Part shown: piece by piece, positions 53,187 to 63,111 of the stretch
Layout of the letters: every line of letters begins with the position of its first letter
Position numbering within the stretch: position 1 is the first letter of the stretch
Source: Asparagopsis taxiformis
Taxonomy: Eukaryota > Rhodophyta > Florideophyceae > Bonnemaisoniales > Bonnemaisoniaceae
NCBI GenBank assembly: GCA_030407315.1
Contig: JALQPE010002389.1
Coordinates: 61,520 to 125,519 of the forward strand
Direction of reading: 5' to 3'
DNA: 64,000 nt
The notes under the pieces: model-generated
Database searches by the model: none
What the model was told of the DNA's origin: nothing
The model's input: the letters and a program-made list of their open reading frames with translations, nothing else
Position numbers and translations under genes: made by a program

Positions 53187-54231
53187 TTGTCCCTATGCCG
53201 ATTTCCATTCTACCTAGATATCGTTTCAGTCAGACCTATCCGTCCTGCAGTTTCTCCGCAAAAGTGCGATGTGCCGCCCGTTCTACTTTTCAGTTTCTAC
53301 CCAGAGCGCCCACCGGTGCAACCACTCTACCCAGTGGACATGGTCCACGCCCACCCGACGGTACAACTACTCTACCCAGTGGACATGGTCCACGCCCACC
53401 CGACGGTACAACTACTCTACCCAGTGGACATGGTCCACGCCAACCCGACGGTACAACCACTACATCCAGTGGAAGTGAACCGTACCCATTACAGTGCTCC
53501 ACGGTGGAATAATACCAGTGTCACGAGCAGGTGTTATAATAGAATATATCCGGGCTTTACACAGTACTGTAGTTTGGAAACTAACCGCGCTTTGCCTTGG
53601 GCCGCACATGCCCAGTCAATGGTCCCTTTCCAAATTATCGTTTGGCCAGTTCCACAAGTCAGCTTGGTCACGTCCCATGAGCAAAAAGTCACCTACTCTG
53701 GAATTATTCCAATGAATACAATAATCATACTTTGGTCACCGTCCATTCAGCGAGTGCTGCTTACGCCTGGTTTCAGACACCGGACCGTCACGGTGTGCCC
53801 ATTATATTTTATAGTTTATTTCTACGAATCGCTCTGCACCTTCCACCACATATCGCAGTCACGGTGCACCCCATATCTAACTATACCCATATACAGTACT
53901 GGTTCCATTCCAACAGTCCGTGCCTGCGTGACTTGGCCCGTTCTAGTCAACCCGCCGTCCTGCTCATATATGGACGTGGTTCATTTCCATCCCTACGTGT
54001 CCTTCCGTACATGGTTCAGCCATCACCTCACGGCCACACCATAGTTCTGCTTGGTTCCTGCCTACTGTAAAACAAAATCGCCGTGCTGGTCTCAGCCCAT
54101 GATTTTTTACATTTTTTCGATTGGCCTTATCCAAACGTTGGGGATGGGCGTTCCGCTAAAATATGGTGACTAGTTCTACTGTACAATACGGCATTTTCCA
54201 TGGAATATTCTCTATTTTTGCTTATCCTGTG
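53187..54231. repeat. Right subterminal region of CACTA-B with 45-bp tandem repeats
   Basis: About 3.5 copies of a 45-bp unit (CTCTACCCAGTGGACATGG...) at about 53316-53475. CACGGTG motifs near 53788 and 53861 mirror the left end. A 285-codon open frame covers the region, but its content is just the translated repeat (L-Y-P-V-D-M-V-H-A-H-P-T) and it runs towards the TIR, so I treat it as repeat-driven. TIR at 54218-54231. Confidence 0.65.
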
Positions 54232-54548
54232 ACGTATCGCGCTGAATTGAAGCACACCCGCGTGGTGGAATTGGACACTGCATTCGTTGCAGGGAAACGC
54301 CTAAGCGAGGCATTGACGAACGATGCCAACGGGCGGGCCTCGATGATTACGAAAGAGCCGGAGCGCACGCGCGCGCTCCGGCGCCGTGGCGATTCGATCA
54401 GCCAACCGGGCCGCGTACGTTTAACGAGATTTTTCGGGACAACTGCCACGTCCGCAGTTGTACCCGAAAAGGCCCCACGGCCCCGTGTCTCAGGCGCGTC
54501 CTGACGGGCCTCGCGTGGCCGGGACGTCCACGTGTGGGGGTGGGGCTG
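54232..54548 (+). other. gypsy-1 3' internal end with polypurine tract
   Basis: GC-rich gypsy-1 sequence resumes directly after CACTA-B. A GTGGGGGTGGGGCTG purine-rich run abuts the right LTR at 54534-54548 and is the likely polypurine tract. An inverted GGGACAACTGC...GCAGTTGTACCC stem is near 54437-54470. Confidence 0.7.
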
Positions 54549-55211
54549 TGTAGTATACGTGGCAAGTCCGAAATTGCAAATATTTACGTTTTCCGCGGAA
54601 TTCGAATTTCGGCGGATACGACCGGCGACAGCAATGCACGAACATTGCTGGCGCATGCGCGCACGCAACCGGCACACGTGTGCAACGAACGTATTGGCAA
54701 CGGCCAACGGACCAACGGGTCCCTACGTGTGACCCACAAGGTCCTTTCCCATTCGGGGACGTTACGAGCAGTGTTTACACTGTAAAGCGATGCCATCGTG
54801 GCCATATAGGTATTGGCATCGTGCCGGGAGGGAAAGGGGACAATTATCGAACGAGCAACGGCTCTAGTCTACGACTGACTTCTACGTTTTACGTTTACGT
54901 TTTGCCTAGCGAGGCTTCGTCTCCGTCGAGCTGCGTACTCCCTACCCATCGCCGCACGTAAGGCTGATTGCGTGTAGTGCCTCCGGGCTTGGTTGAGAGC
55001 GCCTCCGGTGACGTACCACCTCGTTTGCTAACGTAATCCTCGCGTGGATTGTTGCGTCGTGACGCTCGTGTCTACTCGCTAACCTATCTCTACCGTTCTA
55101 CCTAACATACAGTCAAAACACCAGCGGGTGGGCTGTTCGTTCGTTTCGTCGTAAGGAGAGCGTGTCCACTAGCTCGTACCAGCTACTTCGTCACCGAACT
55201 ATCGTTCCACA
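54549..55211 (+). repeat. Right LTR of gypsy-1
   Basis: 663 bp, TGTAGTATACG...GTTCCACA, diverged from the copy at 1452-2121 by scattered substitutions and small indels. The transposase-like ORF starts directly after it. Confidence 0.75.
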
Positions 55212-56298
55212 GCCCGCAAATCGATGCAATGGAAGAAACTGAGAAAAGAAATGCGAGGCATGTCGTCTCCACCACAACGCTCGACGGAGAACATTGCAAC
55301 AATGATATTCGGGCAGGTGACGCTATCACTCTGTTTCGGCCAAAAAGTAAGTCTGATGGGAGCACATTTGAAGAGTTACTACTCGTGAACAGACATCTGA
55401 AAAAGGGACGCTCTGAACATGCGACTTTTCTCATTTGCTCCACAAGGGGAGCAACTGGGCAGCTACATCGCGAACAAATTCGGGTGAAAGACGTCCAGCT
55501 CATAGGAGCTCCAGACAAGAGGTCTAGATGGCACCCCGGCTCTAAACGTATGGATGCCTGCAGTGAGGGGAATCTTTCAGATGGCAGGAAATATATCGTA
55601 TACCGATTTCTGCTATATGCTGATGACTTCCAGCCGTTCACAAGCCGGAAAGGAAGTTTTGGTGGCTGCTATATGCTTCCATTATGCATACAGCCAAGCA
55701 AGAGAGCAAGCTTCCACGCAGTCCGCGTTCTTGGATTCGTTCCCCCGGGAGTTTCAACAAATGTTGTAATTGAGAGAGTTGTACCCGACATTGTGAAGGG
55801 AAGTACAGACTGTTTTCCAGCGAAAGATGCAAATGGAGAAGATGTGGTCATATTCCTGGATCCTGTTGGATTTATCGGAGATTACCCAGCTGTTTCGCAT
55901 ACTCTGGATGTCCGTGGACACACCAGTAATACACCATGCCATAGCTGCATATTCGAAAAGCAAGATATGAGCAGCAGTGGAGGTTCACGAAATGCATACA
56001 CAGCATTGCTAAACAGTCAGATGAGTACGCATGACCGAGGAATGCACCGAAACAAGCTTGTGAGGGAAGTCGCATCGCAAGATCAGCTCAAAGTTCTTGG
56101 ACTAAGCCTAGATCCGATTGAGAATAAGGCACTCCATAATTTGAGTGAATCCCTTAATCGTGTGCGGAGAGGAGTTCCTACAAACGAAGAAGGAGTTCCA
56201 GTTGTTCCTTGTCAATTCGATCCATATCGCTCTGCTGTAGTTGCCCCAGACCATCTGCTCTCCGGACTGGCTCAAGATGTGATGAATGCGACAATCAC
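55212..56298 (+). pseudogene. Second CACTA-type transposase, N-terminally cut and interrupted by gypsy-2
   Basis: A paralogue of the transposase at 47734-51783. The frame is open from the LTR edge (first ATG at 55229) and carries IFLDPVGFIGDYPAVSHT, a C-H-S-C cluster and APDHLLSGLAQDVM, corresponding to D663 and D795 of the other protein. GGCYMLP and PPGVSTN blocks also match. The N-terminal third is missing because the gypsy-1 LTR abuts it. The C-terminal part is separated by gypsy-2 and resumes at 63950. It would belong to a third CACTA element extending to the right of the window. Confidence 0.85.
56294..56298. other. Left target-site duplication of gypsy-2 (ATCAC)
   Basis: ATCAC also follows the right LTR (63945-63949). 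Joining across one copy keeps the transposase frame open. Confidence 0.92.
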
Positions 56299-57108
56299 TG
56301 TGGGGGTTAAGGCACAACTTGGGAGAAGATGTTCCGGTCGAAGGTACCTCCGAATCCCTGAGGTGGGGAGCGGAGGGTAGTTTATATAGACTAGGAGGTA
56401 GCTCTAGGAGGGGTAAAATGAAGGGTAACTACGAGGAGCTACGAGGAGTAGGCATCGGGAGATCAACCAATAGGAGAGGAGAATGGGAGATATTGTTGGT
56501 GGTGGCGGATCTGGAAACGGTCATAAGGAGAGTGTGACAGGGAGGGCCACGTGTAAGAGTCCAGCAATGTAGCACGTGTAAGAGTCCAGCAATGTAACAC
56601 GTGTAAGAGTCCAGCAATGTTCGGCAGGAACCCCTGACACGTGGAAACCTGGAGCCGGGCGCGACCGGGCCCCGCAGGGGGCTTACAGTGTAAGCTTACA
56701 TTTCTTACATGTAAGCTTACAGTTGAAATTTCATTGAAAAAACGAGGTTTCCGTCAGTTACAGTTGTAAGTTACCTGTCATACGGGCGTATGTGTGTAAG
56801 TAACCCTGTAAGTGGGGCGAAAGTGGCTGAAAAAGCCATGTAATCTTGTAAGTAACCGTGTCAGTCACATGACAGGTGTTGTAAGTCTATCATAACATGT
56901 AAGTAGCCTGCTCAAGTGTCTCCTAGGTGGTGTAAGGTATGTGGAAAGCTGTAAGTAGCCTCGTAGGAGTGGTTACTGTAAGCTTCCCTTGTAGTTGGGA
57001 GCTTTGGTCTCTGTGGAATGGTACTATCTTATTGGTTGGTCGGGGTATGGTGTTATAAGAACAGGAATCTAGTGTTTACCATGAGGTCTAGAGGGCTGAT
57101 CCCTGACA
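56299..57108 (-). repeat. gypsy-2 3' LTR
   Basis: On the minus strand it starts TGTCAGGGATCAG and ends CCCCCACA. It contains three copies of a 24-25 bp CACGTGTAAGAGTCCAGCAATG repeat and about a dozen TGTAAG motifs, including a GTAAGCTTACA palindrome pair. The other LTR has four copies. Confidence 0.92.
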
Positions 57109-57360
57109 TCACTCCTTCCTCTGAATAAGAGTCGTGCTCGACTCGAGACTGAAGGGGAGGATACTAACCGTTGAAGACTGTTGGGAAGGGGAACACGGTG
57201 TGTGTCGGCCTAGGGATTAGGATGAGTGATACGTCCATTTGTTCTTCTTCAGCCAAAGCTGTGACGATATTGCGGATCTCATCCGCATAGGACTGGTCGG
57301 GGGAGAGGTGCCCATAGGCACCAACTACCCAGTGGTACAGATAACAGATAAAGTTGTATC

Positions 57361-57621
57361 CTATGGCTTCGGAGAGAGGAGCCGGTAAATTTCGACGTTC
57401 GGCGAGAGTTCAATTCGATCTATGATCACAGACAGTAGGTCGAAATCTTCCGCTGTTACACAGAAGGGGCCAAAGGCATGATAGTATCCATAGCATGAGT
57501 GGATTAGGGCCCAGCAAAGTACACTTCGTGCATAAGGTTCTGGGGTAACGTCTTGTAACCATGTAGTCAATGTCTCGCCAGCGATAACAAGCTGGAGGTA
57601 AAACTCAGAAGAGGTGGCCAT
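57361..57621 (-). pseudogene. Accessory ORF between pol and 3' LTR of gypsy-2, frameshifted
   Basis: 86 residues from ATG 57621, unrecognised, with hydrophobic and aromatic blocks (LCWALIHSCYGYYHAFGPF). Directly after its stop another frame continues smoothly for about 65 codons to about 57170 (ICYLYHWVVGAYGHLSPDQ, then acidic, then LILIPRPT). The original product was probably about 150 residues, cut by a one-base change near 57365-57380. In retroviruses this slot holds env, but there is no signal peptide or clear membrane anchor here. Confidence 0.5.
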
Positions 57622-57710
57622 GGTGGAGAGGGGATATGGATGGGAAGGGGATGTCCAAACGAGGTTGTGGACTGAAAGGAATTTATAGAGCTGAAAGGGA
57701 GACCGGGAGT

Positions 57711-58770
57711 CTAATTCTGATGATATTTGTCAAGAAGTTCCTGACAATTTTTAAGGTTTTCTATGGAAAGCCAGGAATTTTCGTGATCTGGATAACCTTT
57801 CCATTTCACGAGATATTGGAGTTTCCTGTGTCTTTTTCTGTGGTGAAGAATTCTCTCAACTTCATATTCGTCAGAGTTTGTTGAAAGTTTGATCGGTGGC
57901 GGTGGTACTGGTTTTCGCTCGAATGTGTCCTCTACGTAAGGTTTGAGGAGGCTAGAGTGAAATGCATTGTGGATTTTGCGATCGATCATTGGTTGGGGAA
58001 GGTTCAATCGAAAAGTAACTTCATTGATCTTCTCAGTGATTTCGAATGGTCCACAAAACTTTGGGTGAAGCTTTCTTGTACCCGATCCATCTTCAAGGGT
58101 TAGGTTTGCTGTGGACAGCATGACCTTGTCATTGACCTTGAATGGAGTCGGTAAACGCTTCCTATTGGCTTGCTTTGCCATTGATTCATTTGCTTTCTTT
58201 ATGTTTTCGATGGCTTGTTTGGTAGCTTTTCCTATGGTGGATATGAATTTTTCTGCAGTCGGGTTTTCTGTTTCTAAGGTTTCTATGGGAAGGGTCCTAG
58301 GGTGTTGCCCATATGTGAGGAAGAAGGGTGTGAAACTAGTGGCAGCATGTATTGAAGAGTTGTAAGCTACTTCAAAGTGGGCTAAGTATTCGTCCCAGTT
58401 GGTTTTGTTGTAGTTAGCGAAGGCTCTAATCATTTCCTCAATCTTTCGATTAAGTATCTCTGTTTGTCCATCCGTTTGTGGATGGTATGCGGACGATGGT
58501 GATATCTTGGTTTTCAAGGTATGGAAAAGAGACTTCCAGAATTTGCTCATAAATACTGGATCGCGGTCACTAATGATTACTGAGGGGAGTCCATGGTGTC
58601 GATAAATGTTCTCGAAGAATAACTTTGCTGTTTCAACAGCGTTTGGGTCTCTTTCATACGGGATGATTCGGAGTAGCTTAGATAATCGATCAACTACAAC
58701 GAACATTCCGGTGTTGCCTTTCCTGGTTTTGGGTAGAGGTGTCACAAAGTCCATGGTGATGTGTGTCCAC
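57711..58770 (-). pseudogene. pol: gypsy-2 integrase core and chromodomain
   Basis: The integrase catalytic part has MDFVTPLP with the first Asp, IISDRDP with the second and YHPQTDGQTEILNRK with the Glu. A GPF-like module (KFCGPFEITEKI) follows, then a C-terminal chromodomain (YEVERILHHR, LQYLVKWKGYPDHENSW). The frame differs by -1 from the preceding RT ORF; a one-base change at about 58771-58785 splits the gene between the zinc domain and the catalytic core. Confidence 0.9.
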
Positions 58771-61270
58771 TTCCCCGAAGGGGTTCTAATGGTTGAAGTA
58801 GTCCGAATGGTTTATGGTTTGGAGCCTTAGTTCTTTGGCATGTATCACATGAAGTGACATATTCTCTAATGGTTTGTTTCATTTTCTTCCAGTAATATTT
58901 TGTAGCTATTCTGTGGCAAGTTTTCTTTACTCCAAGGTGACCAGATTGTGGGGTATCATGATGATCATGTAGTAATTGAAGTCGATAGGTCCCTTTCGGT
59001 ACACATAATCGTTCTTTGTAGTACAGAAGGTTGTTTTCTTTTCGGAAGGAGTTCTTCGGTGCTTTGTATACTTCTTGGAACTCAGGATCCTTGGTATAAT
59101 CTTCTTCTTTTATCTTTGCGTTGCCGTCTGATGCAAAGTACGTAGCATTGGTTTCAAACTGTGATGTTATGGATATTGCTTTCGTCAGAAGAGAGTGGTC
59201 TCTAGGGGCGGTTGGATCTTTGTTCAGAAATTGTCTGGAGAGTGCGTCAGCTACTTTGTTTGTTTTCCCTTTTATTGGAATTATTTTGAAGTCGAACGAG
59301 ACAATTGATTCAAGCCATCTTACTTGTCTTTGGGATAGTTGCTTTTGGGTTTCCAAATATCTGAGGGGATAGTGATCAGTGTAAACGGTAAATGGTCTAC
59401 CATGGAGATATGCTCTCCATGTTCGAAGTGTATCGATGATGGCCAGGAGCTCTCTTTCATGAGCTGCATACTTTTGTTCGGCTGCATTGAGAGTTCTGGA
59501 GTAGAATGCAACAGGTCGGTATCTATTTGTGTCCTTTTGTTCCAGGACAGCACCAATTGCAAATTGAGAAGCATCGGTTGTGACAACTATGTCCTTTTCT
59601 GGGTGGAAGGGCATTAGTACTGGGGTTCGAGTCATCACTGTTTTCAGTGTGGTAAAGGATTGTTCGGCGGAGGGGTTCCACGTGAATGGAGCATTTTTCG
59701 TGAGTTCTGTGAGTGGTTTTGCTATGGCTGAGCAGTTTCCGATGAATCTGCGATAATAATTGACTAGGCCCAGGAAAGACTGGACGTCTCGTTTGTTCCT
59801 TGGCCTTGGCCATTCTTTGATGGTTTTGATCTTGGTTTCTTCAACTGATATTCCTCCTGGTGTGAGAACATGTCCTAAGTATTCTATCTCTTGTACTGCG
59901 AAAGAACACTTTGACATTTTTGCGTACAACTGATTCTTGCGGAGTCTCTGCAGAACTAGCTCAATGTGGTGAAGATGATCGGTAAATGAGGAGCTATAAA
60001 TGAGTATATCATCCAGATATACTATAACAAAGTGATCTAGGTAATCTCTGAAAAGATCATTCATCAACGTCATGAACGTTGCAGGAGCATTGGATAATCC
60101 GAAGGGAAGCACAAGGAACTCGAAGTGTCCGTACCGGGTTCGGAACGCGGTTAGTGGGATAGAGTCCTTTTCTAAGCGTACTTGATGGTATCCGGATCTT
60201 AGGTCGATTTTACTGAAGTATTTGGCGTCCTTCAGCTGGTCAAAGATATCATCAATTCTAGGGAGCGGGTAGCTGTTCTTCACAGTGAGGCGATTGAGGG
60301 CTCGATAATCGATACACATACGTAGTGCACCGTCTTTTTTACTCACAAATAGAACTGGAGCACCCCAAGGGCTGCAACTTGGCTGGATAAATCCTGCTTC
60401 CAGGAGTTCATCGAGTTGTTTCTTAAGCTCTCTGAGTTCAGGTGGGGACATCCGATACAGACCTCTTTTCTGTGGAATACTTTCGGGAACTAGGTCTATT
60501 CGGAAGTCAATTTTTCTTTGGGGAGGTAATCCTTTGGGCAACGTTTCTGGGAAAACGTCATTGTACTTTCCTAGAATTTGTTCGACATGTTTAGGAAGTT
60601 TTTGTTCGGAGGTCTCTGGTTTATTTGGGTTCAATACGACTGCAAACAAAGGGAAATTTTCTTCGTAGTCTCGGGTCATTGCGCTTAGTGAAATACTTTC
60701 GCAAAGATGAAATTCATTTGCGTAGATGGTAAATTTTTTGTTTCGGTGGGAGAATGAGATTTGGTTCGAGTGGTTATCAATGGTGGCAAAATGGTTGGAG
60801 TGCCAATCCTTGCCGAGGATGGCATCATGATTTAACGGGCAGACAGCGAATGACAACTGCTCTGTGTACCCTTGAATCTGTAGACTGATAGTAGACTTGG
60901 TTTGTTCTAAGGTTTGTGTATTCTTGTTGGCCATGGTGGCTAGGTGATTTGTGTCCTTGATCGGAATTTTGTTCGATAAGCAAAACGATCTGTTCACGTA
61001 ACTGATCTCGGAACCAGGGTCAAACATGAGTTTTGCTCTAACCCCATTTATTTTTCCAGACGACACTAGTAATCCTATACCAGCTCGTTTGAATGGATCT
61101 GGAGTTGTTTCAAAGGGAACTAGGGGAGGGCTTCTTACCATAGTAGGAATTTCTATGGGGTTCTGGACGTCTTGGGACGGAGATTCGACTAGTTCCGTTT
61201 GCCTTTTGGGCAGTTTTTGGCAATATGCCCTGGTTGGCGACAGCGGAGGCAAAGCCCTTTCTTCATGCAT
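58742..61270 (-). pseudogene. pol: gypsy-2 pol: protease, reverse transcriptase, RNase H, integrase zinc domain
   Basis: The protease site is [11 protein letters not shown] (D-P-G-S in place of D-T/S-G). Reverse transcriptase has [21 protein letters not shown] and YLDD at about 60008-60025. RNase H has [13 protein letters not shown], and the integrase HHCC domain ends CDTCQR. The ORF ends out of frame just before the integrase core. It overlaps gag by 82 nt in the -1 frame. The overlap contains CCCAAAA (plus-strand 61204-61210), read C-CCA-AAA in the gag frame, a standard slippery heptamer, so Pol is probably made by -1 frameshifting. Confidence 0.92.
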
Positions 61271-62058
61271 TGTTCTCTTTCTTCTTTGGTTAACTTTTTG
61301 ATTTGAATGTTTCCAAGTTCCATGGGGACGGGCCTTGAGGAATTTCCTTCTGGTTTACGGCCATAGTCCTTATTTTTTGAAATACCCCCGTTGGGTCCAA
61401 GGCGGCGGTGAGCAGCTTCAACGCGTTCAGCGTCACGCATTGCCTCGGCAAGGTCACGATAATCTTTGGTACAAAGTTCTTTCCAGATATATTGCTTTAA
61501 ACCCCTGGTATATCGGTCAATTTGTTCTGCCATACTTATAGTTGGGATGTCAAGGAGAATTCTTTGGAAATCATCGTTGAATGATGATACGTCGCGTACC
61601 TGTCTCCAGCGAGCCAATTTATCGCGAGCTACCTTTTCTTTGTTAAGCGTTTCAAAACGAGAGATAATAGCCTTTCTTAAGCAGTTCCATGTTTTTATTT
61701 CGCTTCCATCATCGGTTTTTTGATAAACAATCCACCACTCATGAGCAGCTCCAGATAAATAGCTAACAGCTAGCTGGAGTGAGTCGTCGTCGGTAGCGTT
61801 GGCCAGGTAGTTGTCCATGTGCGTAGCCCAGCTTGTGATCGATCCTCTGCCAGAGAACTTTTCAGGTTGGTGTTTCTTTGGTTTAGGATTGTCTGATGTT
61901 TTAATACTCTGGAGCTCTTCCCTTATACGATCATACGATGCAGCGGCATCGTTTAGGGAGTTCTGTTGGTTATTGATCTGGGAGTTGGCTGCCTGGAGTT
62001 GAGTTTGTAGATCCTGGACAACCTGGGCAAGGTTTTCAATGGTGATGGGATTACTCAT
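61189..62058 (-). CDS. gag: gypsy-2 Gag
   Basis: 289 residues from ATG 62058. The N-terminal coiled coil (residues 5-50, Gln/Asn-rich) is followed by a retrotransposon-gag capsid domain ([48 protein letters not shown]) and a CCHC knuckle, [14 protein letters not shown], near the end. Intact. Confidence 0.93.
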   Translation of the reverse strand: MSNPITIENLAQVVQDLQTQLQAANSQINNQQNSLNDAAASYDRIREELQSIKTSDNPKPKKHQPEKFSGRGSITSWATHMDNYLANATDDDSLQLAVSYLSGAAHEWWIVYQKTDDGSEIKTWNCLRKAIISRFETLNKEKVARDKLARWRQVRDVSSFNDDFQRILLDIPTISMAEQIDRYTRGLKQYIWKELCTKDYRDLAEAMRDAERVEAAHRRLGPNGGISKNKDYGRKPEGNSSRPVPMELGNIQIKKLTKEEREQCMKKGLCLRCRQPGHIAKNCPKGKRN

Positions 62059-62104
62059 TTTTTTGTTTTTGAGGAAGAGAGAGAGTGTGTGTGTTTACTA
62101 GGTT

Positions 62105-62690
62105 CTAATGGTTCACTCCAAGTCCTACGCGCTCACGATGCTTAGCACTCTTGATGTGACGAGTATAGTCTTCGATAGAGACGAAGGAACGATCACACGG
62201 GCGACAGTTTAATTCGACTTGATGGTTTCGAACTCGGCGCTTGTGCTTTTCGGAATCGATGTGGGCTAGAAATTGAGCCCTGGTCTTGGCTGATTTTCGG
62301 CAAAGTGTGCAGTCGAAACTTCTTGTGGGAGTCTTTGGTTTAGGGTTCCTCTTGGCTTCTTTGTATGTTGCGGTTCGGAGAAGATGCTGCGAGGAACGGT
62401 CGTCGATTGGCAACAAGGTGCGCTGCGGAGGGATAGTGGTCGAAGCAGAGGCGCGATGTGAGCTAGGAGTTGCTCTGGGGGCCGGTATGTTTTGTCGGGA
62501 GACCGTCTTTCCGAGAATACGATGAGTATTGCCGACCTTCTTGGGCGTGTTCGGAGCGTCCGACTTGGGTGCCACCGTGAATCGAGGGAAAGCAGCCCGG
62601 GGCGGTTGAGCACGAGGGGCGGGTCGAAGACGTGGGGTAGGAAGAATGGTCTTCTTCGTGATCGGAGGCGAATGGCGAGGCGAAGGGTCA
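62105..62690 (-). pseudogene. Double U1/JAZ-type zinc-finger ORF of gypsy-2, C-terminal part
   Basis: Two fingers, each exactly CX2CX12HX5H (starting CTLC and CRPC, 12 residues apart), follow a Pro/Ser/Lys-rich region. The frame is open back to about 62725, and no ATG lies upstream in this frame. The N-terminal part continues in another frame (62690-63021). The fingers have the same spacing as those in the copia element of this window, and the second finger also begins C-R-P-C. It sits in the same place, between the 5' LTR and gag. Confidence 0.75.
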
Positions 62691-63021
62691 CTCTCGGCAC
62701 GAAGGCGGGGAGAACCGCTTTAGGCTTGGCGATAGCAGGAGGTAAAGGGCGGAAGTCGTCGTCAAGGTCGATGACGGTCGGCGGCGGAGCGGGCGGAGTA
62801 TCGACGGTGGGGGTCTGTGGGGTGGTGTCGGCTCTAAGGGCGACGATCCCAAACGGCGGAGTCTGCGGGGGCCGAGTGAGGGGGGAACTCGGGAATGCGG
62901 CACTATCGTCGGAGCGGTATTCCGACGGGGAGTCTGGGGTTCTGTGGGAAAAAGATCGTGGTCCGGCCACTGTCCAACAGGAAAAATCCTCAAGATGGTT
63001 AGTCAAGTCGTAGTCAGTCAC
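62690..63021 (-). pseudogene. N-terminal part of the gypsy-2 zinc-finger ORF
   Basis: Starts at ATG 63021 (MTDYDLTNHLEDFSCW). It continues with a Ser/Pro/Asp-rich disordered stretch ending ...VIDLDDDFRPLPPAIAKPK. Beyond about 62700 this frame becomes Arg/Leu-rich and atypical, while the neighbouring frame takes up the natural-looking Pro/Lys sequence leading to the fingers, so a one-base indel near 62700 is likely. The VIDLDDD segment resembles a SUMO-interacting motif, a weak observation. Confidence 0.6.
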
Positions 63022-63091
63022 ACAACAGCGTAGACTCGATAGGAGAACTAGACTGCTGTGTGAAGCCAGAGATGGAGAAGTGGCGGGAACT

Positions 63092-63111
63092 TACTTGCGA
63101 TGCTACCAAGC
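63092..63111 (-). other. Candidate primer-binding site of gypsy-2
   Basis: On the minus strand, two bases after the 5' LTR end, TTGGTAGCATCGCAAGT begins. A TGG start pairs with tRNA CCA. The tRNA is not identified. Confidence 0.5.

Larger units (their letters stand above)
32171..54231. mobile_element. CACTA-B: 22-kb autonomous CACTA-type transposon carrying chromatin and DNA modification genes
   Basis: Perfect 14-bp inverted ends, CACAGGATAAGCAA (32171-32184 and complement at 54218-54231), are flanked by the dinucleotide AC on both sides (32169-32170, 54232-54233). The flanking GC-rich sequence on both sides belongs to gypsy-1. CACAG and CACTA ends and a 2-bp duplication fit the CACTA/EnSpm group. 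Genes: possible Tudor/Agenet-like protein (+), coiled-coil protein (-), methyltransferase-SET fusion (-), ParB/zinc/oxygenase fusion (-) and DDE transposase (+). Several palindromic mini-elements are nested inside. All five ORFs are open, so the element may be functional. Confidence 0.88.
1452..55211 (+). mobile_element. Ty3/gypsy retrotransposon gypsy-1, disrupted by three nested insertions
   Basis: The left LTR, gag with a CCHC knuckle, pol (protease, RT, RNase H, integrase, chromodomain), a 3' region with a large antisense ORF and the right LTR are collinear over about 53.8 kb. About 13.3 kb remains once the copia (3404-9822), CACTA-A (15374-27307) and CACTA-B (32171-54231) insertions are removed. 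Single-base losses in gag (near 3294) and pol (near 12553) also break its genes, so it is inactive. The two LTRs differ by roughly 8-10% by eye. The 5 bases outside them (AAAGT on the left, GCCCG on the right) do not match, so the two ends may come from different copies joined by recombination. Confidence 0.75.

Noticed and set aside
53187..54044. 285-codon ORF near the right end of CACTA-B
   Set aside because: Open because of 45-bp tandem repeats and subterminal motifs; no domain-like content.
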